Of a stretch of 56,016 nt of DNA, positions 43,801 to 53,972 are shown piece after piece. The notes under the pieces were generated by a model, which saw only the letters and a program-made list of their open reading frames with translations, did no database searches and had not been told where the DNA came from. Numbering within the stretch: the first letter of the stretch is position 1; every line of letters begins with the position of its first letter. The translations under genes and the position numbers were made by a program. This DNA is from Mesotaenium endlicherianum. Its lineage: Eukaryota > Streptophyta > Zygnematophyceae > Zygnematales > Mesotaeniaceae. The DNA is taken from contig WELA01013856.1 in NCBI GenBank assembly GCA_009602735.1, positions 379,446 through 435,461 of the forward strand. Reading direction: 5' to 3'.

Positions 43801-46800
43801 TCAGCTCGTGGAGTCTGTCTGTCGCAGCTCTCTCTGCTCATGGAAAGAGCCCAAGTGCTTTCCAGCGCCTGCTCTCACAGTCCAAGAAGCGGAGCCCTTT
43901 CTGGAGCCTTGGCGGGCGTCGTGGCTGTAGCTGGAGAGGGCCCTGGAGAGGGGGGCCAGCAGCCAAGGGGCTTGAGGCCCGCAGGGCCACCCTCTGCTGC
44001 TGCTGCTGCTGCCAAGATTCAAACGACATGATCCAGGCACTGGCGCATGGAGTTTTTTTGATGAGCGCCAGCCAGCTGAGAGTATGACATGCTGGGAGGG
44101 GGGGGGCTGGATGGAGCCGGGTGAGCAGTCAGGAGGGTGTACCTCGGCCTGCCTGCCCTGAAAGCAGGAGCTGTGTGCCAGGTGTCATCGAGCGCGGGGC
44201 CCGTGGGCAGGTCGGCGTCGTTTGTGCCCGCCTATCACTACCAGGCCTCCAAGTGTAAGTGCAAAAGCCATCTCCATGAAGTGCGTTGTGGGATGTCCTG
44301 GCATGCTCATTTAATGTCAACAAGCCGCCGCAGCAGCAGCAGCAGCAGCAAGACCAGTGACCGCAGCAGCGGCAGCGGCAGCAAGGAGACACAACTATAC
44401 TCAAATGCAAAGAGCGTGAGAGGTGGCAGCCTTTGCAAACGTTTGTCCATTGAGTTCTCCAGTTGTTGGAGCTGGCTTGGGAGGAAAAGGGAGAGAGAGC
44501 TTGCAGTAGGTCAGCAGATGGGCCCCTCGCTGCGGCCCCTTGCTTCACTGCCCCCACTGGCTCTGCGCAGAAGTCTGCCCAATGCCAGTCCACTCACTCA
44601 TCTCCTCATCTCTTTCGACGACTGGTCCCTCTTTCTGTTGTCAGCCTCATGCCGCGCACTTGTTGGCGTCATGCTTGGGGCTTAGCCTTCACCTGCTTCT
44701 GCTGGTGACCTCCTGCACCTCATGTGGGTAGTTGCGTGGGGGTCCTCGAAACCTTCACTCTGCACGCGCCACAACAGTGAGAGTTGACCCCTTCCTCCTC
44801 TTCCCCCCTCCCCTGCTCCTCGTCCTTTTCCTCCTCCTTCATCTCCTCCTTCTCCTCCTCCTCCTCCTCCTCCTCCGTCTCTTCCTCCGTCTCCTCCTCC
44901 TGCTCCTCCTTTTCCTGCTCTCCTGGGCAGTGTGTGTAGTGATGTTCACGTATGAGCTCCACCGGCAGCTGGCGCTTCAAGCGGCGGGCGGTACTCAGAT
45001 TAGTGCTATGTAAGCTCCACCTCCCTCCCCCCGCCTCCATGTCCCTCCCTCCTCGCTCAGAATTGAAATGTCTGGACAAAAGAGAGCATGAGCGCTGTGA
45101 GGTCTACTGATCCTCATTCTTCTTCTTCTTCTTCTTCTTCTTCTTCTTCTTCGTCTTCTTCTTTCTGGGTCTGATTGCCCGGAGCCCCTTGAGAGGCCTC
45201 CCAAGGTGGTGTAATGGTGTGGCTGCTGATTCCCTGGCCCCCAAAGGCCTGCAGCTTCTGTGTGTGTGTGTGTGTGTGTGTGTGAGCGCGTACGCATGTA
45301 TGTGTGTGCGCCTGTGCGTGTGTGCGTGTGCGTTGTGTGCGTGTGCCTGGGTGTGCGTGTGCGCGTGTGTTTGTGTGTGTGCAAGAGAGGCTCGTGTGCT
45401 CAATCCCGCGCCTAGATCAGAGCAGCCTCCTCCTGCCCACTCTCCCCTCCTCTGAAGCCTGCTTCTGCTGCCACATGGCGTACCTGCACACTGCCCCCGT
45501 GTATGTGCAGAGCCGTGGACCCGGGCCTGGTGGACACCAACATTATGCGCGAGATGCCTCGCTGGCTGGTGGTTGCCGGTAGCGGCGTGCTGAAGAGCCT
45601 GCGGCTGATGCGGCCCCCCTCTGACGGCGCCGCTGCGCTCCTGCGCGCCGCTGATGCCCCCCCGGTAAGCACGGCGTACCGTGCGCCGCTCCCAAAAGCA
45701 GTTGTTGGGTGGGGCATGCTAAGACACCTCTGGCTGTCCTTGCGCGCGCGCGCACATGCTTGCGTGGCAAGGTGGATTGCTTGTTTGGAGCGGTGCATGT
45801 GAACATGATGGGGATGGTATTTCCTCTGCTCTGTTGGGGGAGGGACTTTCTCTCTCTCTCCCTCCTTTTCCTCTCCCTCTATCCAGCTGTCCCTCCCGCG
45901 TTGACAGAACTCTTCCTCCCGCATCTTGGGTTGTCCTCCGCATGCCACGAGTCTTCCAGCTCTGCCTCAGCTCGCTCACGATGCCCTCCTCTTCATCTCG
46001 TACGCATGCGTCGCTGCAAGTACGGGTCGTGCGGAGATGATGCTTCTGGAATCAGATGCAACCCTGCCTCCATTGGCAGCAGGAGGAGGAGCACTTGCTT
46101 GAGAGGGGCTGTGTTGGTCCGGTGGCGCCTCTGCGGCATGCGGAGATCTCCTCTCGTGTTTGTGGCCCTCGCTTTTATTGAAGCTTTTTGACGCAGCATA
46201 TCCTCCAGCTGCTCCTGCGCAAGCAGGTTCTGGGACTGTGTACCGGGACGTGGCACATCTTACAAGGGTATGGTTCCCCGGCGTAGGTACTGGCATGCGT
46301 GTAAGTATGAGTGATATAGCTGGGTGTGGAGATGGGCGTGGGTAGGGAGTGAGGATGATGACTATGAGTAACGGTATGGGTAAGGAGTGTGTGGAATCGG
46401 GTATGGGCAGAGGCACAGGCATAGGTTTAGGTCTGCGCATGACTTCAGACAAGACATGGGCGTGGTTACGACGAGTAAGCATGAGGGAAACAGTAGTATA
46501 TACGAATGGGCGCGCGAAGGAATGGTTGTCAGTCTGGGTCCGGAGGCCTGGCAAAGGTGGGTCAGTCCATTTGGGCGGGCCATCGGTGCTGGCCGCCTGT
46601 GCAAGTCCGCATGGGGTGTGGCTGCTCTAGGGCGCCACACCCGTCATTGGTGTGTCAGTTGCGCTGCAGACTTCCTCCTTCCTCCCCTCCCCCCTCAGGG
46701 CGCTGCCGTGGCCTCTTCCCGCGTTCGGCGTTGTGCCAGCCATGTGTGCAGGTTGCTTTGTTTGTGCAACTTTCTTGCCCTGCTTGCCGTCGCCCTCCAG

Positions 46801-47245
46801 CTTTCGCGCGCACAGCCAGGGAATTTTTCCGCCCGCCTGTAACTCACTGCTCAGCTCACCGAGAGCAATGCGTGGAGCACGTGCTTTGTTCCGGACTCCG
46901 GAAGGTAGCCTTTTCCAGAAGTGCCCAAGTGGAGAAGAACGTTTCCAGTGGAGCCTGTGAAAGTGGTGGGGCCCTGCCGCGCCCCGGGCCTTAGTTGCTG
47001 AGAGGCACAAGTACCCCCAAGGTCACAACCCAAATGGCGCACCTCCGCGTGCTAGCCCTGATTGCAAAACCTCGACCTCGACTTCCATGCAGGGCGTCTC
47101 TGGAGTCTACATGTTTGGCCCCCAAGGAGTGCAACTGAAGTCCTCGCGGCTGTCCCAGGACCGCCAGCTGGCGGCCGATCTGTGGGAGTCCTCGTCAGAG
47201 ATCGCGGAAGAGCTGCTGCGCTCCGCCAAAGGAGGCCCTTGCTAG
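40831..47245 (+). CDS. Membrane-anchored short-chain dehydrogenase/reductase (retinol-dehydrogenase-like)
   Basis: NAD(P)-dependent oxidoreductase of the SDR family; the substrate is not predictable. Nine exons: 40831-41007, 41271-41337, 41905-41933, 42653-42873, 43290-43399, 44168-44254 (start uncertain; 44129 also keeps frame), 44931-45009, 45511-45664, 47093-47245. The product is 358 residues (371 with the alternative). Residues 8-30 form a hydrophobic N-terminal anchor. The cofactor motif TGASSGIG spans 58-65, with Arg/Ser in GCRSTERG after it; NNAG is at 147-150. The catalytic triad is Ser196 (VASFTHRS), Tyr226 and Lys230 (YHYQASK). 'LCVVMFTYELHRQL', 'AVDPGLVDTNIMREMP' and 'SGVYMFGP' match plant relatives. 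Exon 3 is a 29-nt microexon. Diverged copies of the exon 4 start lie upstream in intron 3. Confidence 0.9.
42473..42682 (+). repeat. Three tandem copies of the exon 4 splice acceptor and exon start (SDR gene)
   Basis: The module 'pyrimidine tract-TAG-G[C/A]CG[G/C]CAGC.TGGATACAGGCACAGCA' occurs at 42473, 42537 and 42650. Only the last leads into the open exon 4; the first runs into TAA and the second into TGA within a few codons. Spacing is 64 then 113 bases. They look like duplications of the intron-exon border. Confidence 0.7.
43540..43685. repeat. (CTGT)n tetranucleotide-like tract
   Basis: A degenerate run of CTGT, CTGC and TCTG units lies in SDR intron 5. Confidence 0.75.
44820..44925. 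repeat. (CTC)n pyrimidine tract
   Basis: A CTC/TCC triplet tract with very few purines precedes the acceptor of SDR exon 7 at 44930. It acts as, or greatly extends, the polypyrimidine tract. Confidence 0.8.
45116..45164. repeat. (TTC)n microsatellite
   Basis: About sixteen TTC triplets lie in SDR intron 7. A (TG)n tract follows at 45259-45284 in the same intron. Confidence 0.9.
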
Positions 47246-47637
47246 CTGCTGTCACCTGGTGTTGTCGGATAGAGAAGCGGGCGAGCATGTGAACTGTGCA
47301 GGTGAAGTCCAGCTGTGCCACATATGGCCGGCTGCTGTTGCTGCTGCTGCGGCGGTTGGCAGCTCTTGCCCACCTTCCACACTCTTCCTCTTTGTGCCCT
47401 TACCATTTCTCAGGAGGTGCGTGCTCGTGTGCCACTCCCTCACTCCCACACTCCCCTCCAGAGTTACAGCTCTAATCTTGTTCCCCCTCCCTCAGAGGCT
47501 GCATTCTATTCTCATCATGTACTTGCCTACTCGTGAACATAGCTTCCTTTCTACACCTGCTTGACGGCACCCAATGCAATTGCTGGCCGGATGGATGGGT
47601 GCAGAGCAGAGCACGAGGCTCAAGTTTGGGAGGACTG

Positions 47638-47701
<64 letters not shown>

Positions 47702-48480
47702 AACTTCGGGGCCTTCAGCGGTGCTGCGCGTCTTTTCTTAAGGGAACAGCTTTGCGCCACTGATAGCCAACCAGCACGTACGAATGTCACGCACGTGGGA
47801 GCTTGTGGGTGCTTCCACCCCCTTACACATTGCATGCCTCCTTTTCTTTGTGATTAGTAACGCTCCGAGTAGATCCCCTCCAGATGTATTTGTCTCCTCC
47901 CAGACAGCCTGCAGCTATGACCTCATCGCCGAACAGGTCACTACATCCAAAGAACTTGAAATTTACATGAAAACCTCATCAATAACGCATGTGGGGGCTG
48001 CAATAGGCTGCCTGTATTCCACATTGTTCCTAGTAAGGATTGGCCGGCGCTACAAGACGTTTACTGCATGTATTGACTTGCACTTGATTGCACTTATAAC
48101 TTGCATTTAAGGATTGCATACTGTTCCAACAAAGCTTGGCGCTCATCTGACGTAGGAAATCAGTTATTTTGTATCTGAAGAGGAAAACCAATGCAACCGT
48201 CTACTAGACATCTATTGAATGGTTTACTAGGTGTTTGTGGCAGTGCATTCAATCTGGTATTGCATCATTTCGCCACTCCACATTTACCATATACACGCGG
48301 CACTTGGGGGATGCAAGTCTGCAATATGCGGCATGTACACTCAAAACACACCAATTTCATTGTATTACAACCGAAAACAACAGCCAGCCAGATCGACATG
48401 CTCTTTGAGTTTCTGCATCACAGCCTAGCGATTGAACTCATATTGTTCTAATTTGTAGCAACAACTGCAGCATACATGCG
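47246..48480. other. Convergent intergenic region with (GA)n tract
   Basis: This separates the 3' ends of the SDR gene (plus) and the UGT gene (minus). It holds a 59-base GA repeat and otherwise no exon-like segment that I can support. The frame open at 47784-48110 (plus) has no recognisable features. Confidence 0.5.
47642..47700. repeat. (GA)29 microsatellite
   Basis: A perfect GA dinucleotide run of 59 bases lies about 400 bases after the SDR stop codon. It is the longest pure dinucleotide repeat in the window. Confidence 0.95.
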
Positions 48481-50340
48481 CTAATCTACCTTCATCTTCC
48501 ACGGCCTGACCACTATTCTTGAGGCTAGCGCACGAACTAGAGCCAGCGCACACGACACACAAAAGAGCATCAGAAGGTACACATCTACATTTCGAAGGAC
48601 CAAGAAGGGTAGTTTCATGTCAGGCAGGACGTGGGCATCAGTGGTGTTGACAGCCATCACGTATTCCACAAAATCGCCGGCTCTCTTAACTCCACCCAGC
48701 AGTCTCATGTACTTGGCCGCTCTCTCCGCGCCTTCTACGTACGAGTTGACACTCGTCGTCTCAGCAGTTGCCCCATGCATCAATTGCTCGAGAGCACCTG
48801 CCACCAGGCCAGCTGTCATCGTAGCCGGGTCCAGGCTGATCCCCGCGCCAGAGTGGCGCAGCCTGGCCGCGACACCTGGCTGGTCCATGAAGAAGGGCAG
48901 GCAGAGTACCGGCACGCCGTAGTAGAGCGCCTCCTGCACGCCGCCCGCCCCGCAGTGCCCCACAAAAACGGCCGTCGCTTCGTGCTCCATCATCTGCTTC
49001 TGCGGGATCCATTCCTCTACTCTTATCTGTGAGCCTGCTATGAACGTGCCGACTGTTGCCGTCCCATTGCCTTTGGGGTCAGACCTCGTGGCAGTCTGGG
49101 CGATGATGGCCCAATTCTCGTCCCTCAGGGCCCAAACCACCGGCCTCTGCGATGCCTTCAAACCCCCCACGAGGGCCTGACCTTGAGCAGAAGTTAGCTT
49201 CACGATGCTGCCCATGCTTACTACAATTGTGCTCCTCTTAGGAAGAGCGGTCAGCCAACGCATGAGCTCGCTCTCAGAGGAGGACGTGCTGCTCATCTTT
49301 CCCTTGTCGCTGACGAGGGAGCTGCTACCAGTCTTAGTTGCTGCTGATGCAGCTGAGTCGTGTTTCTCGTAAATCAGAGGCCCTGAGTTGAGGACCAGGG
49401 GGCCCTGGGGTAGGGGGAAATCGATCGCAAAGTTCAGAATGGAGGGTCGCACAAAGCCAGCTGGCAGGTAGAGAGGGACGAGGAGGCCGTACAGCTTCTG
49501 CACCTTGGCCTCCGTCTTCCACTTGGCAATCACAGAGGCGATGACGGGCAGCTGGAAGAAGTGCCAAGCTTCGCTCTTCAGCCTGTCCAGGAAGCCCATC
49601 TCATAGAGCCCCGCCTTGCTGCCAAAGAGTGGGTAGGGGAAAGAGGGCCGGAACTCAAAGCTGAAGATGTTGGTCGTGTGCACGAGGGGCACGCGGAGCA
49701 GCCTGGCAAGGTCCTCGCCCGTTTGGGACGCTGCTATGTCGGACACTATGACGTCGGGGCGAACTTGCATCCTCCCCTCCTCCCTGCAGGTCAGATTGCT
49801 TCGGAAAGCTTCTGCGCCAAGCTTGGGGCATTCTTCCAGTGTGAAAGGGCACTCCTTGCCGCAGAGCTCCACAGAGCCTATGCTGAAGAGGGATCTCGTC
49901 ATCCAGGCGTTCTGCTCGTACCGGAGCATGTCCATGTGCATCTTCAGACCAAAGGGGGAAAGGTTGCCAGCCACTATCTTGGCGTGGCTGCCCTTGTCCA
50001 TGGGTATCCTCTCGGTGATGCCAGCTGGCAGGTGGCCCAGGCCTGTGCCCTGCAGCAGGCTTCCAGGCATCTTCTTATCGACCCACGGAGACGCGAGATA
50101 CACTTTGTGACCCCTGTCACGGAGCTCCTGACCCAGGTTCACAAGAGGCATAAGGTGTCCGACGAGGTCTTGTGAGACGAGCAGCACAGTTTTGCCAGAC
50201 TCTCCTAGGAGTGGAGCTGGAAAAGTGACCTTTTCAGACAGCACTTCAGGAGGTGTGACGGGCCTGGACGCATGGCAAAGTGGAAATGTGATCATGGAAA
50301 GCAACGTGCACATGAGCGCAATTCTGTTGTGTCTGCCCAT
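48481..50340 (-). CDS. UDP-glycosyltransferase, ER-type with signal peptide and C-terminal anchor
   Basis: GT1-family enzyme that transfers a sugar from a UDP-sugar to small lipophilic acceptors. The single open frame from ATG at 50340 encodes 619 residues; the frame stays open to 50424, with another ATG at 50370. The chosen start gives a typical signal peptide (basic MGRHNR, hydrophobic core to about residue 22). His62 in DLVGH fits the N-domain catalytic histidine. The donor-binding signature runs from Trp444 (WIPQKQ) through HCG at 462-464 and GVP to DQ at 486-487. A membrane segment near 585-605 (VYLLMLFCVSCALALV) is followed by a basic tail, WKMKVD. Signal peptide plus C-terminal anchor is the topology of animal UGTs; most plant UGTs are soluble. 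A Ser-rich insert lies between the domains at about 335-365. No introns, unlike most genes nearby. Confidence 0.9.
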   Translation of the reverse strand: MGRHNRIALMCTLLSMITFPLCHASRPVTPPEVLSEKVTFPAPLLGESGKTVLLVSQDLVGHLMPLVNLGQELRDRGHKVYLASPWVDKKMPGSLLQGTGLGHLPAGITERIPMDKGSHAKIVAGNLSPFGLKMHMDMLRYEQNAWMTRSLFSIGSVELCGKECPFTLEECPKLGAEAFRSNLTCREEGRMQVRPDVIVSDIAASQTGEDLARLLRVPLVHTTNIFSFEFRPSFPYPLFGSKAGLYEMGFLDRLKSEAWHFFQLPVIASVIAKWKTEAKVQKLYGLLVPLYLPAGFVRPSILNFAIDFPLPQGPLVLNSGPLIYEKHDSAASAATKTGSSSLVSDKGKMSSTSSSESELMRWLTALPKRSTIVVSMGSIVKLTSAQGQALVGGLKASQRPVVWALRDENWAIIAQTATRSDPKGNGTATVGTFIAGSQIRVEEWIPQKQMMEHEATAVFVGHCGAGGVQEALYYGVPVLCLPFFMDQPGVAARLRHSGAGISLDPATMTAGLVAGALEQLMHGATAETTSVNSYVEGAERAAKYMRLLGGVKRAGDFVEYVMAVNTTDAHVLPDMKLPFLVLRNVDVYLLMLFCVSCALALVRALASRIVVRPWKMKVD

Positions 50341-51820
50341 GTTGAGCTTGTTTGAAGTAACCTGGTGCATGTAAGGAGTCAGCTGTATCGTGTTTGAAGA
50401 GCACAACCCTTCGTTCGTCTTCAAATGTCGTCATCACTGTGGAGCTTCTTCGCCTTTATTAGGATGACGTGAAGGAAGAAGGAAGGTGATCATTCCTTTC
50501 AAACCACAGCCCCCCAGGCTCCGTGTTACTTCCTTAAGCCCGAGTTCGTTATATCCGGTATAGTTATTACTGTATAAGGCAGAAGTCGAGTTTTCCAATA
50601 GAAGGGAAGGTCGTAATCTTTGTTCGTGGGTTCCCAGGCTTGTGCGCACTTGTGAATGCAGTCTTCTCACGCTGCACGCTGCAAAGAGCGAGTAGCTCTT
50701 AGTTAGCTGGACCGGCCAGGACATGGCCGGGCCCAGCTGGGCTGAGCTGGGCTGAGCTGGACTGAGCTGGACGGCCATCTCAGCAGAATTCACACGTGGT
50801 AAATTTGTTTTTGCTGCCTTGACCAGCTGGCGCTGAAAATGAAACGGTGCCAATCATGGCCAATCATATTTATAATAGATATCGCTAGTAATCATACATG
50901 CCTTCATGGTCAATGTGGGAGCCAGACGGGGCCATCCAGGCCATCTTGCCACCATTTGTATACATCTAGCTAGGTCCGAAACAGAGATTCCTCACAACCG
51001 ATCGCTCATAAGCATCTGCAGAGCTGTGGCCTCTGCAGCCCGCGAAGTGTTGTCTTCCGTCTAGCAACACCTTCATCTGAGTTATAAGGGTTGCTTCGCA
51101 GTGACGATCTCGCACTGAGACATTGCATGACAAGGCTCGATTCGATGATGGGGGGCTCATATACTGTGTCGACCATTGCATATCTCGCTGCATTTTGCAT
51201 GCATAAGTTTGGGTTGGCAAGAAGAGAAACGCATATATATAAATTTTCGACATGCAATTGCTGCTAAACGAAAGACTTTCCATCCTGTGGGCCTTACTAG
51301 GTGCATTGAGTGGCGAACCTATATAGGATTTTTTTATTTTTTTCTCTAAAGCTGCTCCTAACAAGGGGTTCTACTTTTGTCAGAAGGCTGCAACCCTTTC
51401 GTAGTACCTTTAGTTTGGTGTCGATTTCTGCATATGACTTGTCACAGCGCTTTTCCTTTTGACAGATACTCGCCTGGCGCCTTCTTGCTGCAGCTCTTGT
51501 GGTTGCAGCAAATTACCATTGACGCATGGCACCCAGATAATGCTCCATGTCATACAGATGTTTTAGCTGTTGCAAAATGGAAAGCTTAGTGACTTTGTGC
51601 AGCTGTGCTTTGCTTCAATTTTAATGAGGAAACACATGCAATTCTGACCATCAAGTAAACAGTGTGAAGGATTGTTCTTGGCTGCAAGAGAAGGGACTTA
51701 AGTTTAACAATCAATGTGGATACTGATCCTCCAGCCTCGCATGGAGGAACTTATTCATAAGCACTTTGCCTCTTATCACTACTAGAAGTAAAAGAAGAAG
51801 GACGTGGGAGAATGCCTTAC

Positions 51821-52140
51821 CTGATAAAGAAAGAGGCAGCTTTATTGGCTTCAAGTAAAGTACATGTGACGCTTTGACCTTCACCACAGGGACGACAGCT
51901 GGCAGCATCCACAACAGGAGATAGGGGGTTGCGGCCGGCGTGCAGCCCTGAACGAGCATTGCCTGAGAAAAATGAAGCACAAACCTCCGTCAATGCATGC
52001 ATGCCAGATATGCCTGCCACACCCCCGCCTGCTCCCCCCAAAACTCCGCCTGCCACAGCAGCAGCATCTACGCGGCGGCCGACGCCGCCACTTACTGGAG
52101 CCAGCACCGCAGGTCAACACATCGCCAGGCACTCTCCCTG
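51821..52140 (-). CDS. Two exon-like segments of an unrecognised minus-strand gene
   Basis: I do not recognise this gene. Segment 51962-51821 has a strong acceptor (pyrimidine tract ending TTTTTCTCAG) and a strong donor (ATCAG|GTAAGG), and is open in two frames. One frame reads a hydrophobic stretch (YLLLWMLPAVVPVV), the other a Cys-containing stretch (ASCRPCGEG). The upstream segment 52140-52096 ends at a near-consensus donor (CCA|GTAAGT). Either could belong to a separate gene or to a 3' extension of ARP6. Phases alone do not decide the frame. Confidence 0.25.
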
Positions 52141-53142
52141 CTGCCAGGTGGCAACGTTGACCACAAAAACCTCCCTAGGCCTCTTCTCCACAGCGGCTCA
52201 GAAACACTCTTCAACTGAGGCCTCATCTATGTATGCCAAACACACACCGACACATGCACGCACATGCATACATGAAAGTCTGTCTCACGAAGTAACCAAC
52301 CACCACTGTTCGCCCACCCACTTTCTGCACCACACACCCAAACACATGCACAAGTTGTACGAGCACAACTTGTCTACTAAATTGAGCAAGCGCGACAAGA
52401 GGAGCCTCAGCAGCAGCTGCTATCCCTGCTGCCTGGTGGCGCCAATCACCAGTTCAAACTCCCCTGGCCCCTTGCTGTCACGCACCCCAGCCAAACTGGC
52501 GTGCACAGCAAGTTTACAGGGGCATGGGTAGGGAAGCGTGCTGAGAAAGAGAGGGGCGGGCGGGGCGGGAAGGAGCGAAAGTATTCTGCCTCCGCAAGCC
52601 AGCCAAATAAGCCACGCAAACAACAGCGTCCGCCGTGGAGGGCCCGCGGAATGGGCAACAGGGCTGCAGCGGAAGAAGGCTTCTGATACCATTGGGCTAA
52701 TTATGGCCAGCTTGCCATGCGAGAGCCTCACGTGCTGCTGCTCGCGTCCCCCCCCCGCCACCTGGCAGGCCCCGGGTAAATTGTGGGCGGCGCGCATTGT
52801 GGCCTCGTCGGCCGCAACGCAGCCACCACCCACCCATCCACCCACACAGAGCACACCCACCTGCAGGATGTGGTGCCCTGCCCTCCTCCTGCTTCGGGCT
52901 TTGCTGGCCAGCATGTGCGCGTGCCTCCTAGCTGCTGGAGGCGGGTCACGCCGGGCTAACTCAGCACCAGGCAGCCCACATGCATGCAAAAGGACAGGAA
53001 CTGGTCACTGCTGCACACACAAGCGCCATGCCCTGTGCTGCTCGCCCTCTGCTCCCAAGGGAGAGCCTCCAAGCCTGGCTCTCTCCCCACCCACCCAGCC
53101 ACTACCCTCCACACGTGCTTCCCTTCCCCTTTGGCTGGAGAG

Positions 53143-53262
53143 GTCGAGGGAGAGGGAGAGGGGGAGGAAGAGGCGAGGGAGAAAGGGAGAGGGACAGGGA
53201 CAGAGAGAGGGAGAGAGGGATAAGAATGGAAGAGGGAGGGAGAGGGACAGTAAGAGAGGGAT
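53143..53262. repeat. GAGAGGGA-rich purine tract
   Basis: About 120 bases of nearly pure purine on the plus strand, made of irregular GAGAGGGA units. The tract lies in the unresolved region left of ARP6. Confidence 0.75.
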
Positions 53263-53972
53263 GGTGCGAGGGAGAAGGCCACAGATGACGGCACGCTGCG
53301 GCAGTATGAAGCTAACTGCCACCTGAATATCCCCGGTCTTTTATACGCGCTCGCGCCGGGCCTCGCGCCCCCCCAGTGCCTGAGGCAGGCGCACATAGTC
53401 AGCAGCAAAGGAGCATAAGGTTGAATACCAGAACGTTCAGAGAGGGGGGGTGCGAGAGGGAAAGCATTCTGACCCCGAGGCCCAGCTGGCAGGCTTTCGT
53501 CGCTGAGAGTGCGCTCAGCATCCACGCAGGAAGAGCTCGGGCATGGGCAGGGCCGCCATCTGGCGCTGGCCGCGTTCTGCCACAGCGCTGCCTGCACCTG
53601 CCCGCAACCCGCACGACAAAGCAGTGCCACTTGCCAGCCTGCACGGCTGCCAGGCGGCAGTTTTGAAACAGCAGGGCAGGCACAGCAGAGTGTGGCAGCA
53701 TATTTCTCGTGCAACTCAAGCAGCGTTTTACATGAAAAGTTTGGCAATGGCAGTCAGTTACTTCAAATATAATGCCATAAAGAACACGCAGCTAACTTCC
53801 CAATATCTCCATCTAATCTGAAAGTTGAACCTGCTCCTTGCAATAACAATCTGCCAATTGTTGAACGCCTGCATGTTATCATTCTGCGCACGTGAAGCAC
53901 TTCCTTTTTCTTGTACTTACCGCTGAAGTTGCACATATAACCTCCACCAGAGTAAAACCAAAGCTTACGTAC

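Larger units (their letters stand above)
50341..53972. other. Largely unresolved region between UGT and ARP6
   Basis: Both flanking genes are on the minus strand. AT-rich DNA up to 51.7 kb gives way to GC-rich DNA with many long overlapping frames. Repeats include GCTGGGCTGA units at about 50731-50775 and a GAGAGGGA-rich purine tract at 53143-53262. Exon-like minus-strand pieces at 51821-51962 and 52096-52140 are listed separately. The final ARP6 exon should lie in here but was not recognised. Confidence 0.4.

Noticed and set aside
47784..48110. 108-codon plus-strand open frame after the SDR gene
   Set aside because: No splice sites, signal or family resemblance, and it lies in a convergent 3' region.
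49561..50175. 204-codon plus-strand open frame
   Set aside because: It is the antisense shadow of the UGT coding sequence, which carries clear family motifs.
52420..52530. Minus-strand segment reading '...GEFELVIGATR', faintly like a farnesoic acid O-methyltransferase-type domain
   Set aside because: The likeness is short, the bordering splice sites are poor, and no neighbouring exon supports it.
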